Shown here piece by piece: positions 33,363 to 40,695 of a stretch of 64,000 nt of DNA (position 1 is the stretch's first letter; each line of letters begins with the position of its first letter). Source of the DNA: Nocardia sp. CY41 (lineage in GTDB: Bacteria > Actinomycetota > Actinomycetes > Mycobacteriales > Mycobacteriaceae); contig NZ_VUOS01000007.1 of NCBI RefSeq assembly GCF_009829325.1, positions 62,001-126,000 on the forward strand. Direction: 5' to 3'. The notes under the pieces were generated by a model, which was not told the origin of the DNA, made no database searches, and saw only the letters and a program-made list of their open reading frames with translations. The position numbers and the translations under genes are program-made.

Positions 33363-33549
33363 TCCGTGGACTTATCGCTGACGCACCGAGTCTGGAGATC
33401 ACCCATGATCCCCAGAAAGTTATCCACAGGCAATGTCTAGGGATCACTGGTGTGCCCCAGACATTGGCGCCCGCAGAAAGTCTGGGGATCATTTTGAAGA
33501 AGTCTGGGGATCATTTTGGGCGAGTCTGGGGATCATGGGTGATCCCCCA
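33344..33549. repeat. Iteron array, predicted phage replication origin
   Basis: Six direct copies of GTCTGGGGATCA (one or no mismatch) start at 33344, 33390, 33435, 33480, 33502 and 33524. The spacing is 46, 45, 45, 22 and 22 bases, multiples of about two helical turns. Inverted copies lie at 33406-33416 (TGATCCCCAGA), 33453-33463 and 33540-33549. A DnaA box is embedded at 33420-33428. The rest of the 301-base gap (33363-33663) has no gene. Confidence 0.85.
33420..33428 (+). promoter_or_regulatory. DnaA box
   Basis: TTATCCACA, an exact consensus DnaA site, between the second and third direct iterons. Indicates that host DnaA takes part in opening this origin. Confidence 0.8.
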
Positions 33550-33663
33550 CCATTCCTACCAACCACAACCATTCCAAGAGACGTGGCTGGTTTGGGAACG
33601 GAACTCACGACCGCGCGCGAGCCGACCGCATCCAATTCCCCCATCGATGGCAGCGGTGAAGCG

Positions 33664-33876
33664 ATGAGCCCGGACCGCTACGGCGAACCCACCGACCGCC
33701 CTTGCCGGGATGCCCGATGCCGCCGCGGATGGATCGGCGCCGACGACGAAGGCCGGCCCATTCCGTGCCTCGCCTGCAAACCGCATCTGGCGAAGACGAC
33801 CACCACCAACGACTGCGCCGAGTCGATCCCGTCGACCAAGGCGCAAGCAGCAATCGACAGAGAGGCCCGCAGATGA
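33664..33876 (+). CDS. Cysteine-rich hypothetical phage protein
   Basis: 70 residues from ATG 33664. CRDARCRRGWIGADDEGRPIPCLACKPH is a likely zinc-binding knuckle. The reading frame continues upstream through the origin repeats, but that part looks non-coding. Overlaps the next gene by 4 bases. Confidence 0.55.
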   Translation: MSPDRYGEPTDRPCRDARCRRGWIGADDEGRPIPCLACKPHLAKTTTTNDCAESIPSTKAQAAIDREARR

Positions 33877-34163
33877 GCGCGAAGCCCTTGCGGATCATCC
33901 GGGTACCGCAAACCCCTCCCGGTCCGTCTACGGCCCATCTGGAGCCCGAAAACCCCTATCCCACTCCGACCGCCTGCCCGAGGTGTGGGGCGTGGGTTGC
34001 GGATGAGGAGCTGCACGCCGAGTTCCACGGCAACTTCGCCTCGATGGGGCGGTGGATGCGGCGGGCGGCCGACCTGCTGCGGCAGGTGATCCGGGAAGAC
34101 CTTCCCGCCTATGACGAACTTGTTCCCAGGGATGGGGACATCAAGCAAGGAGACAACCAGTGA
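33873..34163 (+). CDS. Hypothetical phage protein with one zinc-knuckle
   Basis: 96 residues from ATG 33873. ACPRCGAWVADEELHAEFH looks like a C2H2-type knuckle; a helical region follows (SMGRWMRRAADLLRQVIRED). No family recognised. Confidence 0.6.
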   Translation: MSAKPLRIIRVPQTPPGPSTAHLEPENPYPTPTACPRCGAWVADEELHAEFHGNFASMGRWMRRAADLLRQVIREDLPAYDELVPRDGDIKQGDNQ

Positions 34164-34327
34164 CCGAGACCCGAACCTGCGCCGGCTGCGGCCGCACCGG
34201 CACTCGGCAGTTCACCCGCGTGAGCAACCCGGAGACCGGCGCGGTGGAGTGGCGGTGCCTTTCGTGGGCGGCGTGCCGGGATCGTGCCGCGGCCCGCGAT
34301 GAGTCTGAGGGCGGTGAGGCGCTGTGA
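34160..34327 (+). CDS. Small zinc-finger-like phage protein
   Basis: 55 residues, GTG 34160 to TGA 34327, overlapping both neighbours by 4 bases. TCAGCGRTGTRQF and WRCLSWAACRDR give two Cys pairs, a likely small zinc ribbon. No family recognised. Confidence 0.58.
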   Translation: MTETRTCAGCGRTGTRQFTRVSNPETGAVEWRCLSWAACRDRAAARDESEGGEAL

Positions 34328-34734
34328 GTCCTCAAAACGTCCGGAGACACCAGACCCCCACCGTTCGGCCCGCCACGGGCAAGCCAGACGGCCGCATGGG
34401 CGGTCCCGTCCCGCACTCCCAGCACCCCGCAGGGTGGTACCGCACCATGGACCGCGGGTTCGCCGTCGACCACTTCGGGTTCCCCGCCCTCCCACGCCGC
34501 GGAGAACGTCACACCGCCCCCGACGGCAGCGTGTGGGAGTTCGACCTCACCGGCACCGACTGGTGGGAGCTGGCCGAGTACTCGTCTGCCGAGTGGCTTC
34601 TGGATCGCTTGTCGCACGCCTTGAAGCGGGCCGGGGATGCCGAGTCCACGTTTCAGTTCAACCTCCGCTACTGGCGGCCCGTCGCCGAGCGGCTCCTCGA
34701 AGAGTTCGACATCACCGAAAGGCCCAGCGAATGA
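34324..34734 (+). CDS. Hypothetical phage protein
   Basis: 136 residues from GTG 34324. Basic, disordered N terminus (about 40 residues), then an aromatic-rich domain (TDWWELAEYSSAEWLLDRLSHALKRAGDAESTFQFNLRYWRPVAERLLEEF). No family recognised. Overlaps the next gene by 4 bases. Confidence 0.6.
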   Translation: MSPQNVRRHQTPTVRPATGKPDGRMGGPVPHSQHPAGWYRTMDRGFAVDHFGFPALPRRGERHTAPDGSVWEFDLTGTDWWELAEYSSAEWLLDRLSHALKRAGDAESTFQFNLRYWRPVAERLLEEFDITERPSE

Positions 34735-34994
34735 GCGCAACCAGCAAGCCTTCCTGGGCTTGGTCGTCTGTCGATGATCCGGACCCGCACTACCCGAAAT
34801 GCGACCGGTGCGAAGCGTTCGCCCGATGGGCGGTAGCCCGCGCCGAAGGAACTTTCGACATACGCGGCGACCTTGAGTTCATCACCCGATGGTTCGCCTG
34901 CGGCACACACCTCAACCGAATCCTCACCGACGAAGAGTGGCAGCTCGACGTGGTGCACGTGTACGACCTGACCAAACCACCGGAGCGGGCATGA
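34731..34994 (+). CDS. Hypothetical phage protein
   Basis: 87 residues from ATG 34731. YPKCDRCEAFARWAVAR and WFACGTHLNRIL give a CxxC plus Cys/His arrangement that may bind metal. No family recognised. Confidence 0.6.
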   Translation: MSATSKPSWAWSSVDDPDPHYPKCDRCEAFARWAVARAEGTFDIRGDLEFITRWFACGTHLNRILTDEEWQLDVVHVYDLTKPPERA

Positions 34995-35371
34995 CCGACA
35001 ACAGATCGAATGACCGCGAGACCCTCCGGCTAATCGACCGTGCCCTGTGGGTCGACCACGGTGACGGCAACCTCGACGCCCTCACCTTCGAACTGCCGAT
35101 CTGGGCGGACGAGTGGGCGGAACGCATCGTGGCAGCCGTCAACGGGCGCCCGGTGATCACCACCGACGAGGAGCTGGACGAACTACCGGACGGCACGGTG
35201 ATCCTGGACGCCAACGAGGAATTCCACCGCCTGAACCCCTACGGCTTGAGCGAATCTCGGACCTGGTTCCCGGCGTGGCTGACCGGTAACGCGTACGCGA
35301 CCGACTTCGGGCAGGACCCGGAACTGCCAGCCGTCGTCCTGTGGGAGCCCGAGCAGGAGGCCGGCGAATGA
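34991..35371 (+). CDS. Hypothetical phage protein
   Basis: 126 residues from ATG 34991, acidic, alpha/beta. The segment ITTDEELDELPDGTVILDANEEFHR recurs in many actinophage proteins of unknown function. No enzyme motif. Overlaps both neighbours. Confidence 0.6.
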   Translation: MTDNRSNDRETLRLIDRALWVDHGDGNLDALTFELPIWADEWAERIVAAVNGRPVITTDEELDELPDGTVILDANEEFHRLNPYGLSESRTWFPAWLTGNAYATDFGQDPELPAVVLWEPEQEAGE

Positions 35372-35727
35372 GCACCCGAGACCAGCTCGCCCGCGTCATC
35401 TCCGATCATCAGCTCACCGGCCGCATCAGCATCGGCTGCAGGGGCTGCCCCGGGTTGGAGTTCATGCACGAGGGTGACCACGCCGAGCATGTGGCGGACA
35501 TGATCACCGAACAGTTCCTGGTCGTCCCCCAGAGCGACGTGATCGGCCTGGAGTACGGGTATCGACGCGGAGATAGCGCCCCGGTCCTGCCTGCGTGGGA
35601 CGCCGACGGAGCAGTGCGAAAGGCGGTCGCCGAGGTCCGGAACGGCTACCGCAATGCGGCGGCGCTGGAGCGAACCACGTTGTCGTGGTCGGTTATCCCA
35701 ATCCCCGAGGGCGGAGAGACCCGATGA
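35368..35727 (+). CDS. Hypothetical phage protein
   Basis: 119 residues from ATG 35368. N-terminal helix, Cys-x2-Cys (IGCRGCPGLEF) with nearby His residues (MHEGDHAEHVADMI), then a beta-rich C-terminal half. No family recognised. Confidence 0.6.
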   Translation: MSTRDQLARVISDHQLTGRISIGCRGCPGLEFMHEGDHAEHVADMITEQFLVVPQSDVIGLEYGYRRGDSAPVLPAWDADGAVRKAVAEVRNGYRNAAALERTTLSWSVIPIPEGGETR

Positions 35728-35858
35728 CCAACGATGAGACCTGTCCGGTCTGTGGACATTCTTGGGATGAGCACGACGGGATGGGCGATTGCCACCACCT
35801 GGACGCCCGGACCTTGACCGGTCTGTGTCGTTGCAGCGATCGGCGGGTGCAGCCGTGA
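35724..35858 (+). CDS. Small zinc-ribbon-like phage protein
   Basis: 44 residues from ATG 35724. CPVCGHSWDEHDGMGDCHH and LCRCSD form a compact Cys/His set typical of a small zinc ribbon. Overlaps both neighbours by 4 bases. Confidence 0.58.
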   Translation: MTNDETCPVCGHSWDEHDGMGDCHHLDARTLTGLCRCSDRRVQP

Positions 35859-36253
35859 CTGAACCGAACTTCGAGCTGTCCTTCCTCGAGACCTCCGCAC
35901 GTGAGGCGGACGCGGAGGGCCGAACCCTGGTCATCGACCCGGGGTATGTGTTCGAGGCGCTGGAGAAGCTCGCCGAAGCACGGAAGGCGATCGACGAGAT
36001 GCAGACCGCGCACGAATCCCAGCTGACCCGCATGGCCAAGGAGCGGGCGCGACTCCAGCGGAAGGTAGACCGGTTGGAGGCTGCGCAGCGTCCCCCACTC
36101 GGGTACGTCGTCGTCTCCCGCAACCCCGACACCGGGCAGATGCAAACCCATGGTCGCGTCCACGAGAAGCGTGAGGACGCCGAGGGGTGGCTGCAATGGG
36201 TGGAGCAGTACGCCGTAGCTCGCTGGCGCGGCGAGGTCAGGGAGGTGCGGTGA
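35855..36253 (+). CDS. Coiled-coil hypothetical phage protein
   Basis: 132 residues from GTG 35855. A coiled coil spans about 30-78 (VFEALEKLAEARKAIDEMQTAHESQ), followed by a small beta domain (LGYVVVSRNPDTGQMQTHGRVHEKREDAEGWLQWVEQY). No family recognised. Overlaps the resolvase gene. Confidence 0.62.
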   Translation: MTEPNFELSFLETSAREADAEGRTLVIDPGYVFEALEKLAEARKAIDEMQTAHESQLTRMAKERARLQRKVDRLEAAQRPPLGYVVVSRNPDTGQMQTHGRVHEKREDAEGWLQWVEQYAVARWRGEVREVR

Positions 36254-36804
36254 CCCAGTTCGGTTCCGTCGTCGGCTTGGATCTGTCGCTCACCTCCACC
36301 GGCATCGCCGTGTACCCCGAAAGCAGGCCCGCCCCCTGGGTCGGCACCATCGGATCGGTCGGCAAGAAGGGCGACCCCTGGGCAGCGCGTTACCGCCGTC
36401 TCGGCGACCTGGCCGGGCGCATCATCACCGCCGTGCCCGAGGGCGCGCTCGTCGTGATGGAGGCACCGTCGTACGGGTCGGCCACCGGCTCCCAGCACGA
36501 TCGTTCTGGGCTGTGGTGGATGGTGTTCGATCTGCTCGCCGGAACCACACGGACGGTGCTCCCGGTTGAGCCGACTGTCCGCGCGAAATACGCCACGGGC
36601 AAGGGCAACGCGAGCAAGGACGCCGTGTTGGCCGCCGCGGTGCGCCGCTACCCGAACATCGCGATCGACGGCAACGACACGGCCGACGCGGTGGTGCTGA
36701 TGGCAATCGGCTGCCGCCTGTTGGGTGAGCCGATCGACGACCCCATGCCCGCGGTGAACCTGGCCGCGCTGGCGAAACTCCCGAGCCTCGAGGAGGCGGC
36801 GTGA
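36250..36804 (+). CDS. RuvC-like Holliday-junction resolvase
   Basis: 184 residues from GTG 36250. RNase H-fold motifs of RuvC: first Asp in VVGLDLSLTSTGIAVY (about residue 10), Glu in LVVMEAPSYG (about 72), and the last acidic pair in DGNDTADAVVLMAIG (about 141-144). It should cut branched recombination and replication intermediates before packaging. Overlaps both neighbours by 4 bases. Confidence 0.82.
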   Translation: MTQFGSVVGLDLSLTSTGIAVYPESRPAPWVGTIGSVGKKGDPWAARYRRLGDLAGRIITAVPEGALVVMEAPSYGSATGSQHDRSGLWWMVFDLLAGTTRTVLPVEPTVRAKYATGKGNASKDAVLAAAVRRYPNIAIDGNDTADAVVLMAIGCRLLGEPIDDPMPAVNLAALAKLPSLEEAA

Positions 36805-37040
36805 CCGTCTTTGACCGCATCCGTGCCCGCATCAAAGCCGACGAGGAGATCGACGACCAGCTCCCGTGTGATGAGACTCTGGAGGGTGCCCGCGCGGAGA
36901 TCGTCGGGGAGATCCTGAAGATCGCCGAACACTGGCGGGACAAGGCCGAGGATTGGGGGCCGGAGGAGTCGTTCACGGCGTTGCGGGACATCGTGTGTCA
37001 GCAGATCCTGGAGTTGCTGGATGGAGAGCTGTGGACGTGA
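36801..37040 (+). CDS. Hypothetical phage protein
   Basis: 79 residues from GTG 36801, acidic and helical (FDRIRARIKADEEIDDQLP, EIVGEILKIAEHWRDKAEDW). No family recognised. Last gene before a promoter-like gap. Confidence 0.6.
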   Translation: MTVFDRIRARIKADEEIDDQLPCDETLEGARAEIVGEILKIAEHWRDKAEDWGPEESFTALRDIVCQQILELLDGELWT

Positions 37041-37057
37041 AATGTGCTCTCACCTGG

Positions 37058-37099
37058 TAAAATTGAGCGTGGCCGGGGGCTTCCAGACACCCCGGCCAC
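37058..37099 (+). promoter_or_regulatory. Predicted promoter with a leader hairpin
   Basis: TGG-TAAAAT (extended -10, TAAAAT at 37058-37063) is followed at once by a perfect 10-bp hairpin, GTGGCCGGGG (37069-37078) with CCCCGGCCAC (37090-37099). The transcript would begin at or inside the stem and run into the gene at 37126. Confidence 0.5.
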
Positions 37100-37125
37100 T
37101 GACCGAATCGCGAGAGGATTCGACC

Positions 37126-37620
37126 ATGACCAATGCTACCGAGACCCGGAGCTTCCATATCGGGGACATCCTGAGTGTGACCTCAGGGAAGCTCGTCTCG
37201 CCCCGCCACGTCGACGGCATCTACGACCTGCTCGGCTGGATGACCGGCGAGAAGCCCATGACCCACCAGCTTCCCCGTCTGTCCCGTGAATGCGCGCCGT
37301 CCCTGTGTGAGCAGTTCCCCGACCTCGCCGCCCTGGAGGTGCCGAAAGGGTTGAACTCGGAGGAAAAGGTGCTGTTCTGGCTCGGCGCACAGGAACCGGA
37401 ATACGGCACCCGCCGAGAGGTCGCGCCACTGCGCCCGGGGGAGCACACCTCCATCGACCCGATCACGGAGATGCGGATGAACCACCCGCACGTGCAGATC
37501 CTCCCCGCCGTGTCCCTGGACGGGATGTCGGACATCAGGGAGGCTGCCGCCCGGACGGCCGAGGCGTTGAAGCGAGTGATTGAGTCCGCGCGGGACGACG
37601 AGGAAGGATCTCAGGCATGA
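37126..37620 (+). CDS. Phage protein resembling DUF7736
   Basis: 164 residues from ATG 37126 (GAGAGGA upstream). The N-terminal block GDILSVTSGKLVSPRHVDGIYDLLGWMTGEKPMTHQLPRLSREC is a pattern I associate with a conserved actinophage family (DUF7736). C-terminal part is acidic and helical. Function unknown. First gene after the predicted promoter. Confidence 0.65.
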   Translation: MTNATETRSFHIGDILSVTSGKLVSPRHVDGIYDLLGWMTGEKPMTHQLPRLSRECAPSLCEQFPDLAALEVPKGLNSEEKVLFWLGAQEPEYGTRREVAPLRPGEHTSIDPITEMRMNHPHVQILPAVSLDGMSDIREAAARTAEALKRVIESARDDEEGSQA

Positions 37621-37868
37621 CGTACAAGGCGACATGCCCGGTGTGTGGCCTGCACTCGTCGAATCTCTTCTACACGGGCGTGTGCACGAACCGGTGCGGT
37701 GTCCCGCCCGAGCCCAAGACGGTCCGCCTGGAGATCGCCATCGGCGGCGAGCTTGTGGAGGCTGGTATGCCGCCGCTGATCTCCGCGATGAAGGAAATCG
37801 CTACCGCTGCCATCGGTGCCGGCATGTCTGCATCCCTCCTGGTTGATGACGAGGAGGTTCGATCGTGA
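37617..37868 (+). CDS. Small Cys-containing phage protein
   Basis: 83 residues from ATG 37617. CPVCGLHSSNLFYTGVCTNRCG is a likely zinc ribbon, followed by a small alpha/beta segment. No family recognised. Overlaps both neighbours by 4 bases. Confidence 0.58.
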   Translation: MTYKATCPVCGLHSSNLFYTGVCTNRCGVPPEPKTVRLEIAIGGELVEAGMPPLISAMKEIATAAIGAGMSASLLVDDEEVRS

Positions 37869-38335
37869 CCGCCGACCCCCTGTCCCGTCTCCGGGCTGGA
37901 CTCGCCGAGGACGAGCGGATAGCGCGAGCGGCGTGCGACTCGGCCCGGGCTGACACCGACGGTGACGCTGGAGAGTGGTTTGTCGACGGGGAAGACGTCG
38001 GCAGCGCTGGAGTGACGTGCGGTTTCCCGCAACGCTCCATCTACGACACGGGTACCGGCCTGCATGGGATCGTTTGCTACAACGAGGGCTATCCGCATGT
38101 GGAGCAGGCGCGCCACATCGCCCGCCAAGACCCGAAGGCCACACTGGACCGGGTGGAGGCGATACGGAAGGTGATCGCCGACTACGAGCGCAGGCTGCCG
38201 TCCTCCGATGATCCCGCATTGGAGGACGCGGAGTACCGCGCATCATGGATGGGGTATCGGGTCGCTGGCGAACTGTTCCTGCGTGCCCTGGCCTCCATCT
38301 ACCCCGAGCCCACCGACGAGACGGAGAACCCGTGA
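37865..38335 (+). CDS. DUF6221-like phage protein
   Basis: 156 residues from GTG 37865. The pattern LSRLRAGLAEDERIARAA, a central beta part, ARHIARQDPKATLDRVEAIRKVIADYERR and a final YRASWMGYR-like end matches actinobacterial DUF6221 proteins, frequent in phages and integrative elements. Function unknown. Confidence 0.65.
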   Translation: MTADPLSRLRAGLAEDERIARAACDSARADTDGDAGEWFVDGEDVGSAGVTCGFPQRSIYDTGTGLHGIVCYNEGYPHVEQARHIARQDPKATLDRVEAIRKVIADYERRLPSSDDPALEDAEYRASWMGYRVAGELFLRALASIYPEPTDETENP

Positions 38336-38613
38336 GCGCACTGGAGAAGATCACACGGGCCGAGCTGTGGCGCGCATGGGACCCGGATGATGAGTGGCGG
38401 CAGGTCGGGGAATGGGAGAGCCAGCCGCCGCTGAGCGAACTGCGCGAGGGCCTGGCCGTGACGGTGGACTACCCCACTGGTCGCCGGATCTCGTTCCGGG
38501 TCGTCGGCGGCGCGATGGAGCAGGAATGGGAACACCCCGCCCCCCTGGGGTCCAAGTCGATCATCGAGGCCCTGTCGCGCATCGCCGCCGAGGACGGAGG
38601 ATCAACCCCATGA
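38332..38613 (+). CDS. Hypothetical phage protein
   Basis: 93 residues from GTG 38332; small beta-rich protein (LAVTVDYPTGRRISFRVVGGAMEQEWEHPAP) with helices at both ends. No family recognised. Overlaps both neighbours by 4 bases. Confidence 0.6.
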   Translation: MSALEKITRAELWRAWDPDDEWRQVGEWESQPPLSELREGLAVTVDYPTGRRISFRVVGGAMEQEWEHPAPLGSKSIIEALSRIAAEDGGSTP

Positions 38614-38792
38614 CCCCACCACGCGAAGGCGACACCTTCACCCACAACGGCGAAACCTACGTCTGGGGCCGTCCTGTGGGCCCTGCCGACTTCGGTATGG
38701 TCCCGACCCCACCGCCCGGCCTGGCCGAGTCGTGGGGGACCGCAGAGGCGGCGTGGGACGTCTCTCTCGGCGACTCGAGTTCGTCCCCCTGA
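38610..38792 (+). CDS. Small hypothetical phage protein
   Basis: 60 residues from ATG 38610, with GGAGG upstream. Pro/Gly-rich (TFTHNGETYVWGRPVGPADFGMVPTPPP). Its 3' end already contains the first of the CTCGAG promoter elements. No family recognised. Confidence 0.55.
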   Translation: MTPPREGDTFTHNGETYVWGRPVGPADFGMVPTPPPGLAESWGTAEAAWDVSLGDSSSSP

Positions 38793-38803
38793 TCCGCTAC
38801 TCT
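38774..38803 (+). promoter_or_regulatory. Predicted phage promoter P1 of the CTCGAG set
   Basis: CTCGAGTTCG at 38774-38783 and TACTCT at 38798-38803, starts 24 bases apart. The same geometry recurs at 38888 and 39042. Overlaps the end of the gene at 38610. Confidence 0.6.
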
Positions 38804-38808
38804 TCTCC

Positions 38809-38880
38809 GTGGAGACAACCAGTCCGCATCGCTGCCGCACTGGCAAGGCCACCTCGAAACCGGGGTGGCCTTGGTCATTT
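38809..38880 (+). ncRNA. Putative small RNA unit 1
   Basis: About 70 non-coding bases between promoter P1 and a 10-bp hairpin, CAAGGCCACC (38844-38853) with GGTGGCCTTG (38864-38873), followed by GTCATTT. Blocks GTGGAGAC, GTCC and CATCGC recur in the same order in unit 2. Interpreted as a small RNA with its own terminator. Confidence 0.45.
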
Positions 38881-38887
38881 CCGGGGG

Positions 38888-38917
38888 CTCGAGTTTGTCG
38901 GCGGCCACGGCTATCGT
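38888..38917 (+). promoter_or_regulatory. Predicted phage promoter P2 of the CTCGAG set
   Basis: CTCGAGTTTG at 38888-38897 and TATCGT at 38912-38917, again 24 bases apart. Lies 14 bases after the unit 1 hairpin. Confidence 0.6.
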
Positions 38918-38995
38918 GGGAGACGCATTGTCCAGATGCATCGCGACCCCAGCTGGCGCACCCCCTAAGCCCACCTTTCCCGAGGTGGCTTAGTT
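38916..38995 (+). ncRNA. Putative small RNA unit 2
   Basis: Carries GTGGGAGAC, GTCC and CATCGC like unit 1 and ends with the hairpin CTAAGCCCACC (38965-38975) / GGTGGCTTAG (38984-38993), which has one bulged C. No credible reading frame. Confidence 0.45.
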
Positions 38996-39041
38996 GCGTT
39001 CAGGGGCGAGCTACATCACCCCTGACCGGGCGGTTCGGCGA

Positions 39042-39071
39042 CTCGAGTTCGACAGCGAAGATCGATAGAAT
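39042..39071 (+). promoter_or_regulatory. Predicted phage promoter P3 of the CTCGAG set
   Basis: CTCGAGTTCG at 39042-39051 and TAGAAT at 39066-39071, 24 bases apart. The 17 bases TCGGCGACTCGAGTTCG are identical to P1. It drives the gene at 39110. Confidence 0.65.
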
Positions 39072-39109
39072 GGCAACCGGTACGCAACCCCTTGCTGTGG
39101 AGGTCTTGC

Positions 39110-39814
39110 ATGTCGGAGCTGGAGCACGAATGCCGCCAAGGCCGGCGATGCAAAGCGCGCGTGCGGGACAGCGAAGGGCAATTCCGCGGCAACGGAGTAG
39201 AGCGACCGGACGCGCTCTGTCGGCCGTGCGAAGAATCCGCGTTCGAAGCCATCAGATGTCTGGACGACGACTACGGGGAGTTGGCGGCCGCGCGCGGCGA
39301 GCAGAACTCGACGGTGTCTGGCCCGAAGGTATCTGGCAGTTCGGAACTCCCCGTGCCAATCTCCCTCGCTGTGGACACGCTGATGACCGAGATCAGCGAA
39401 GAAGCGGCACGCTGGGCCCGGCGCCTTCCAGGCGACGACCCCTACCAGGTTGCTGACTGCCTCACGAAGATCTGCGCGAACCTCGGCACGATCGTCGATA
39501 TGCCGCCTCGGCAGTTCACGATCTGGTCACCGCATCCGGACGGCGGCGACGGAATGACGACCACCGTCTTCGACGGAGTGGACGGGGTTCTGCGACTATC
39601 CAGACTCCACTACCGCGCCCAACAGGTGCTCGGCATCGTCGAGACCACAACATTCCTCCCGGACCCATGCCCGCACTGCGCCCGCAAGGCCCTCGCCGCC
39701 TCGAAGGATCAAGAGCGGGTCACCTGCAAGGGTTGCCGGATCGTATGGGACAAGAGCCATTTCGCGTTGCTGAGCAACGTGCTCGACTTCGAACGGAAGG
39801 TCGCGAAGGTATGA
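39110..39814 (+). CDS. Hypothetical phage protein with two zinc-binding regions
   Basis: 234 residues from ATG 39110 (GGAGG upstream). N-terminal Cys cluster (HECRQGRRCKARV, ALCRPCEESAF) and C-terminal zinc ribbon (DPCPHCARKAL, VTCKGCRIVW) flank a helical middle (EEAARWARRLPGDDPYQVADCLTKI). Resembles small actinophage regulators in layout, but no family is recognised. First gene behind P3. Confidence 0.65.
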   Translation: MSELEHECRQGRRCKARVRDSEGQFRGNGVERPDALCRPCEESAFEAIRCLDDDYGELAAARGEQNSTVSGPKVSGSSELPVPISLAVDTLMTEISEEAARWARRLPGDDPYQVADCLTKICANLGTIVDMPPRQFTIWSPHPDGGDGMTTTVFDGVDGVLRLSRLHYRAQQVLGIVETTTFLPDPCPHCARKALAASKDQERVTCKGCRIVWDKSHFALLSNVLDFERKVAKV

Positions 39815-40170
39815 AGAACGACCTATGGCCTTTCCCTGCCGACACCGCGCTCGAGCGTGCCCGCCGGATCGCGCACTCCTACCGTCACGCCCTAATGTCC
39901 GTAGCCCCCGAGCTGTGCCGCCAGTTGGACGACAAGGCCGTCGAACTGGGGCAGGGCTGGGTACGACCGTTCGAAACCGACCTGGTCGACCTGGACGAGG
40001 CGCTTACCGCGGAGGCGATCGGCGAGATCCTGTCGGTGTCAGCACGTACCGTACGGCTGTGGGGATACCGCGGCCACATCGAACGACTCGGCGAGGAAGG
40101 ACGGCCGCTGTACCGGTTCTCGGACGTGCTGGATTACCTCGCACGGACACGCCAGAAGCGCTCCGCGTGA
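39811..40170 (+). CDS. MerR-type helix-turn-helix phage protein
   Basis: 119 residues from ATG 39811. The C-terminal half (about 68-112) is a MerR/excisionase-like winged helix (LTAEAIGEILSVSARTVRLWGYRGHIERLGEEGRPLYRFSDVLDYLART). The N-terminal half is helical. A DNA-binding accessory protein; it could act as a recombination directionality factor, but it lies far from int. Overlaps the previous gene by 4 bases. Confidence 0.7.
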   Translation: MKNDLWPFPADTALERARRIAHSYRHALMSVAPELCRQLDDKAVELGQGWVRPFETDLVDLDEALTAEAIGEILSVSARTVRLWGYRGHIERLGEEGRPLYRFSDVLDYLARTRQKRSA

Positions 40171-40269
40171 CTTGGCGAGGTCTCGTGATACCTTGATGGC
40201 ACGCGCAGCATGCGCATTTCCCGGATGGATGTTCCGGAACTCCCGAAATTCGATCCGTTTGGAGTTCCC

Positions 40270-40515
40270 ATGCAGAACATCACCATCGGCCGCTACAAGC
40301 CCGGCCAGTGCACCGCGACCCGCATCCACCACGACGACGACGGCAACGAAGTCTCCCGCGAGGAATTCGACCCGCATGCAGGTTGGATCGAGGGCATCCG
40401 CGACGACGGCACCAGCTGGATCATGTTCATGGACGCCAACGGATCACCGCAGTGCTTCTGGCCGCAGCGCGAGCCGGACGGCGCGGTTGTCGGCGACGCC
40501 ATCGAACTGACGTAG
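40270..40515 (+). CDS. Small hypothetical phage protein
   Basis: 81 residues from ATG 40270, chosen for the GGAG 5 bases ahead; an ATG at 40210 is in frame but has no site. Beta-rich, acidic (YKPGQCTATRIHHDDDGNEVSREEFDPHAGWIEGIRDDGTSWIMFMDANG). No family recognised. It follows a 99-base gap. Confidence 0.6.
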   Translation: MQNITIGRYKPGQCTATRIHHDDDGNEVSREEFDPHAGWIEGIRDDGTSWIMFMDANGSPQCFWPQREPDGAVVGDAIELT

Positions 40516-40526
40516 CCCCCCATTCC

Positions 40527-40604
40527 CCGCAGCGCGCACGCCCGATCGACCCGCGGGGCGGCAGCACCCAGAACCCACAGCCTGAGAGCTGCCGCGCGCT
40601 GCGG
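40527..40604. repeat. Large nested hairpin in a non-coding gap
   Basis: Outer arms CCGCAGCGCGC (40527-40537) and GCGCGCTGCGG (40594-40604) are perfect over 11 bp. Inside, GCGGCAGC (40558-40565) pairs with GCTGCCGC (40588-40595). Follows the stop at 40515 and may be a terminator or a structured RNA. Confidence 0.5.
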
Positions 40605-40695
40605 CCCCTTCTCTGCGAAGTATTCGGCATTTCCGAACAGTTCGCCGGGTGACCTGCGGATTCCTTTTTCATCGGTAACCGACAAGGAGCCTCCT

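Noticed and set aside
33344..33549. Iteron array considered as a CRISPR
   Set aside because: Units are 12 bases with 10- to 34-base gaps, some inverted, with a DnaA box and no cas genes.
32942..33667. Long plus-strand frame through the initiator gene and the origin
   Set aside because: Its product is Gly/Arg-rich without a fold and reads through the iterons; the 32964 frame has a winged helix and a good ribosome site.
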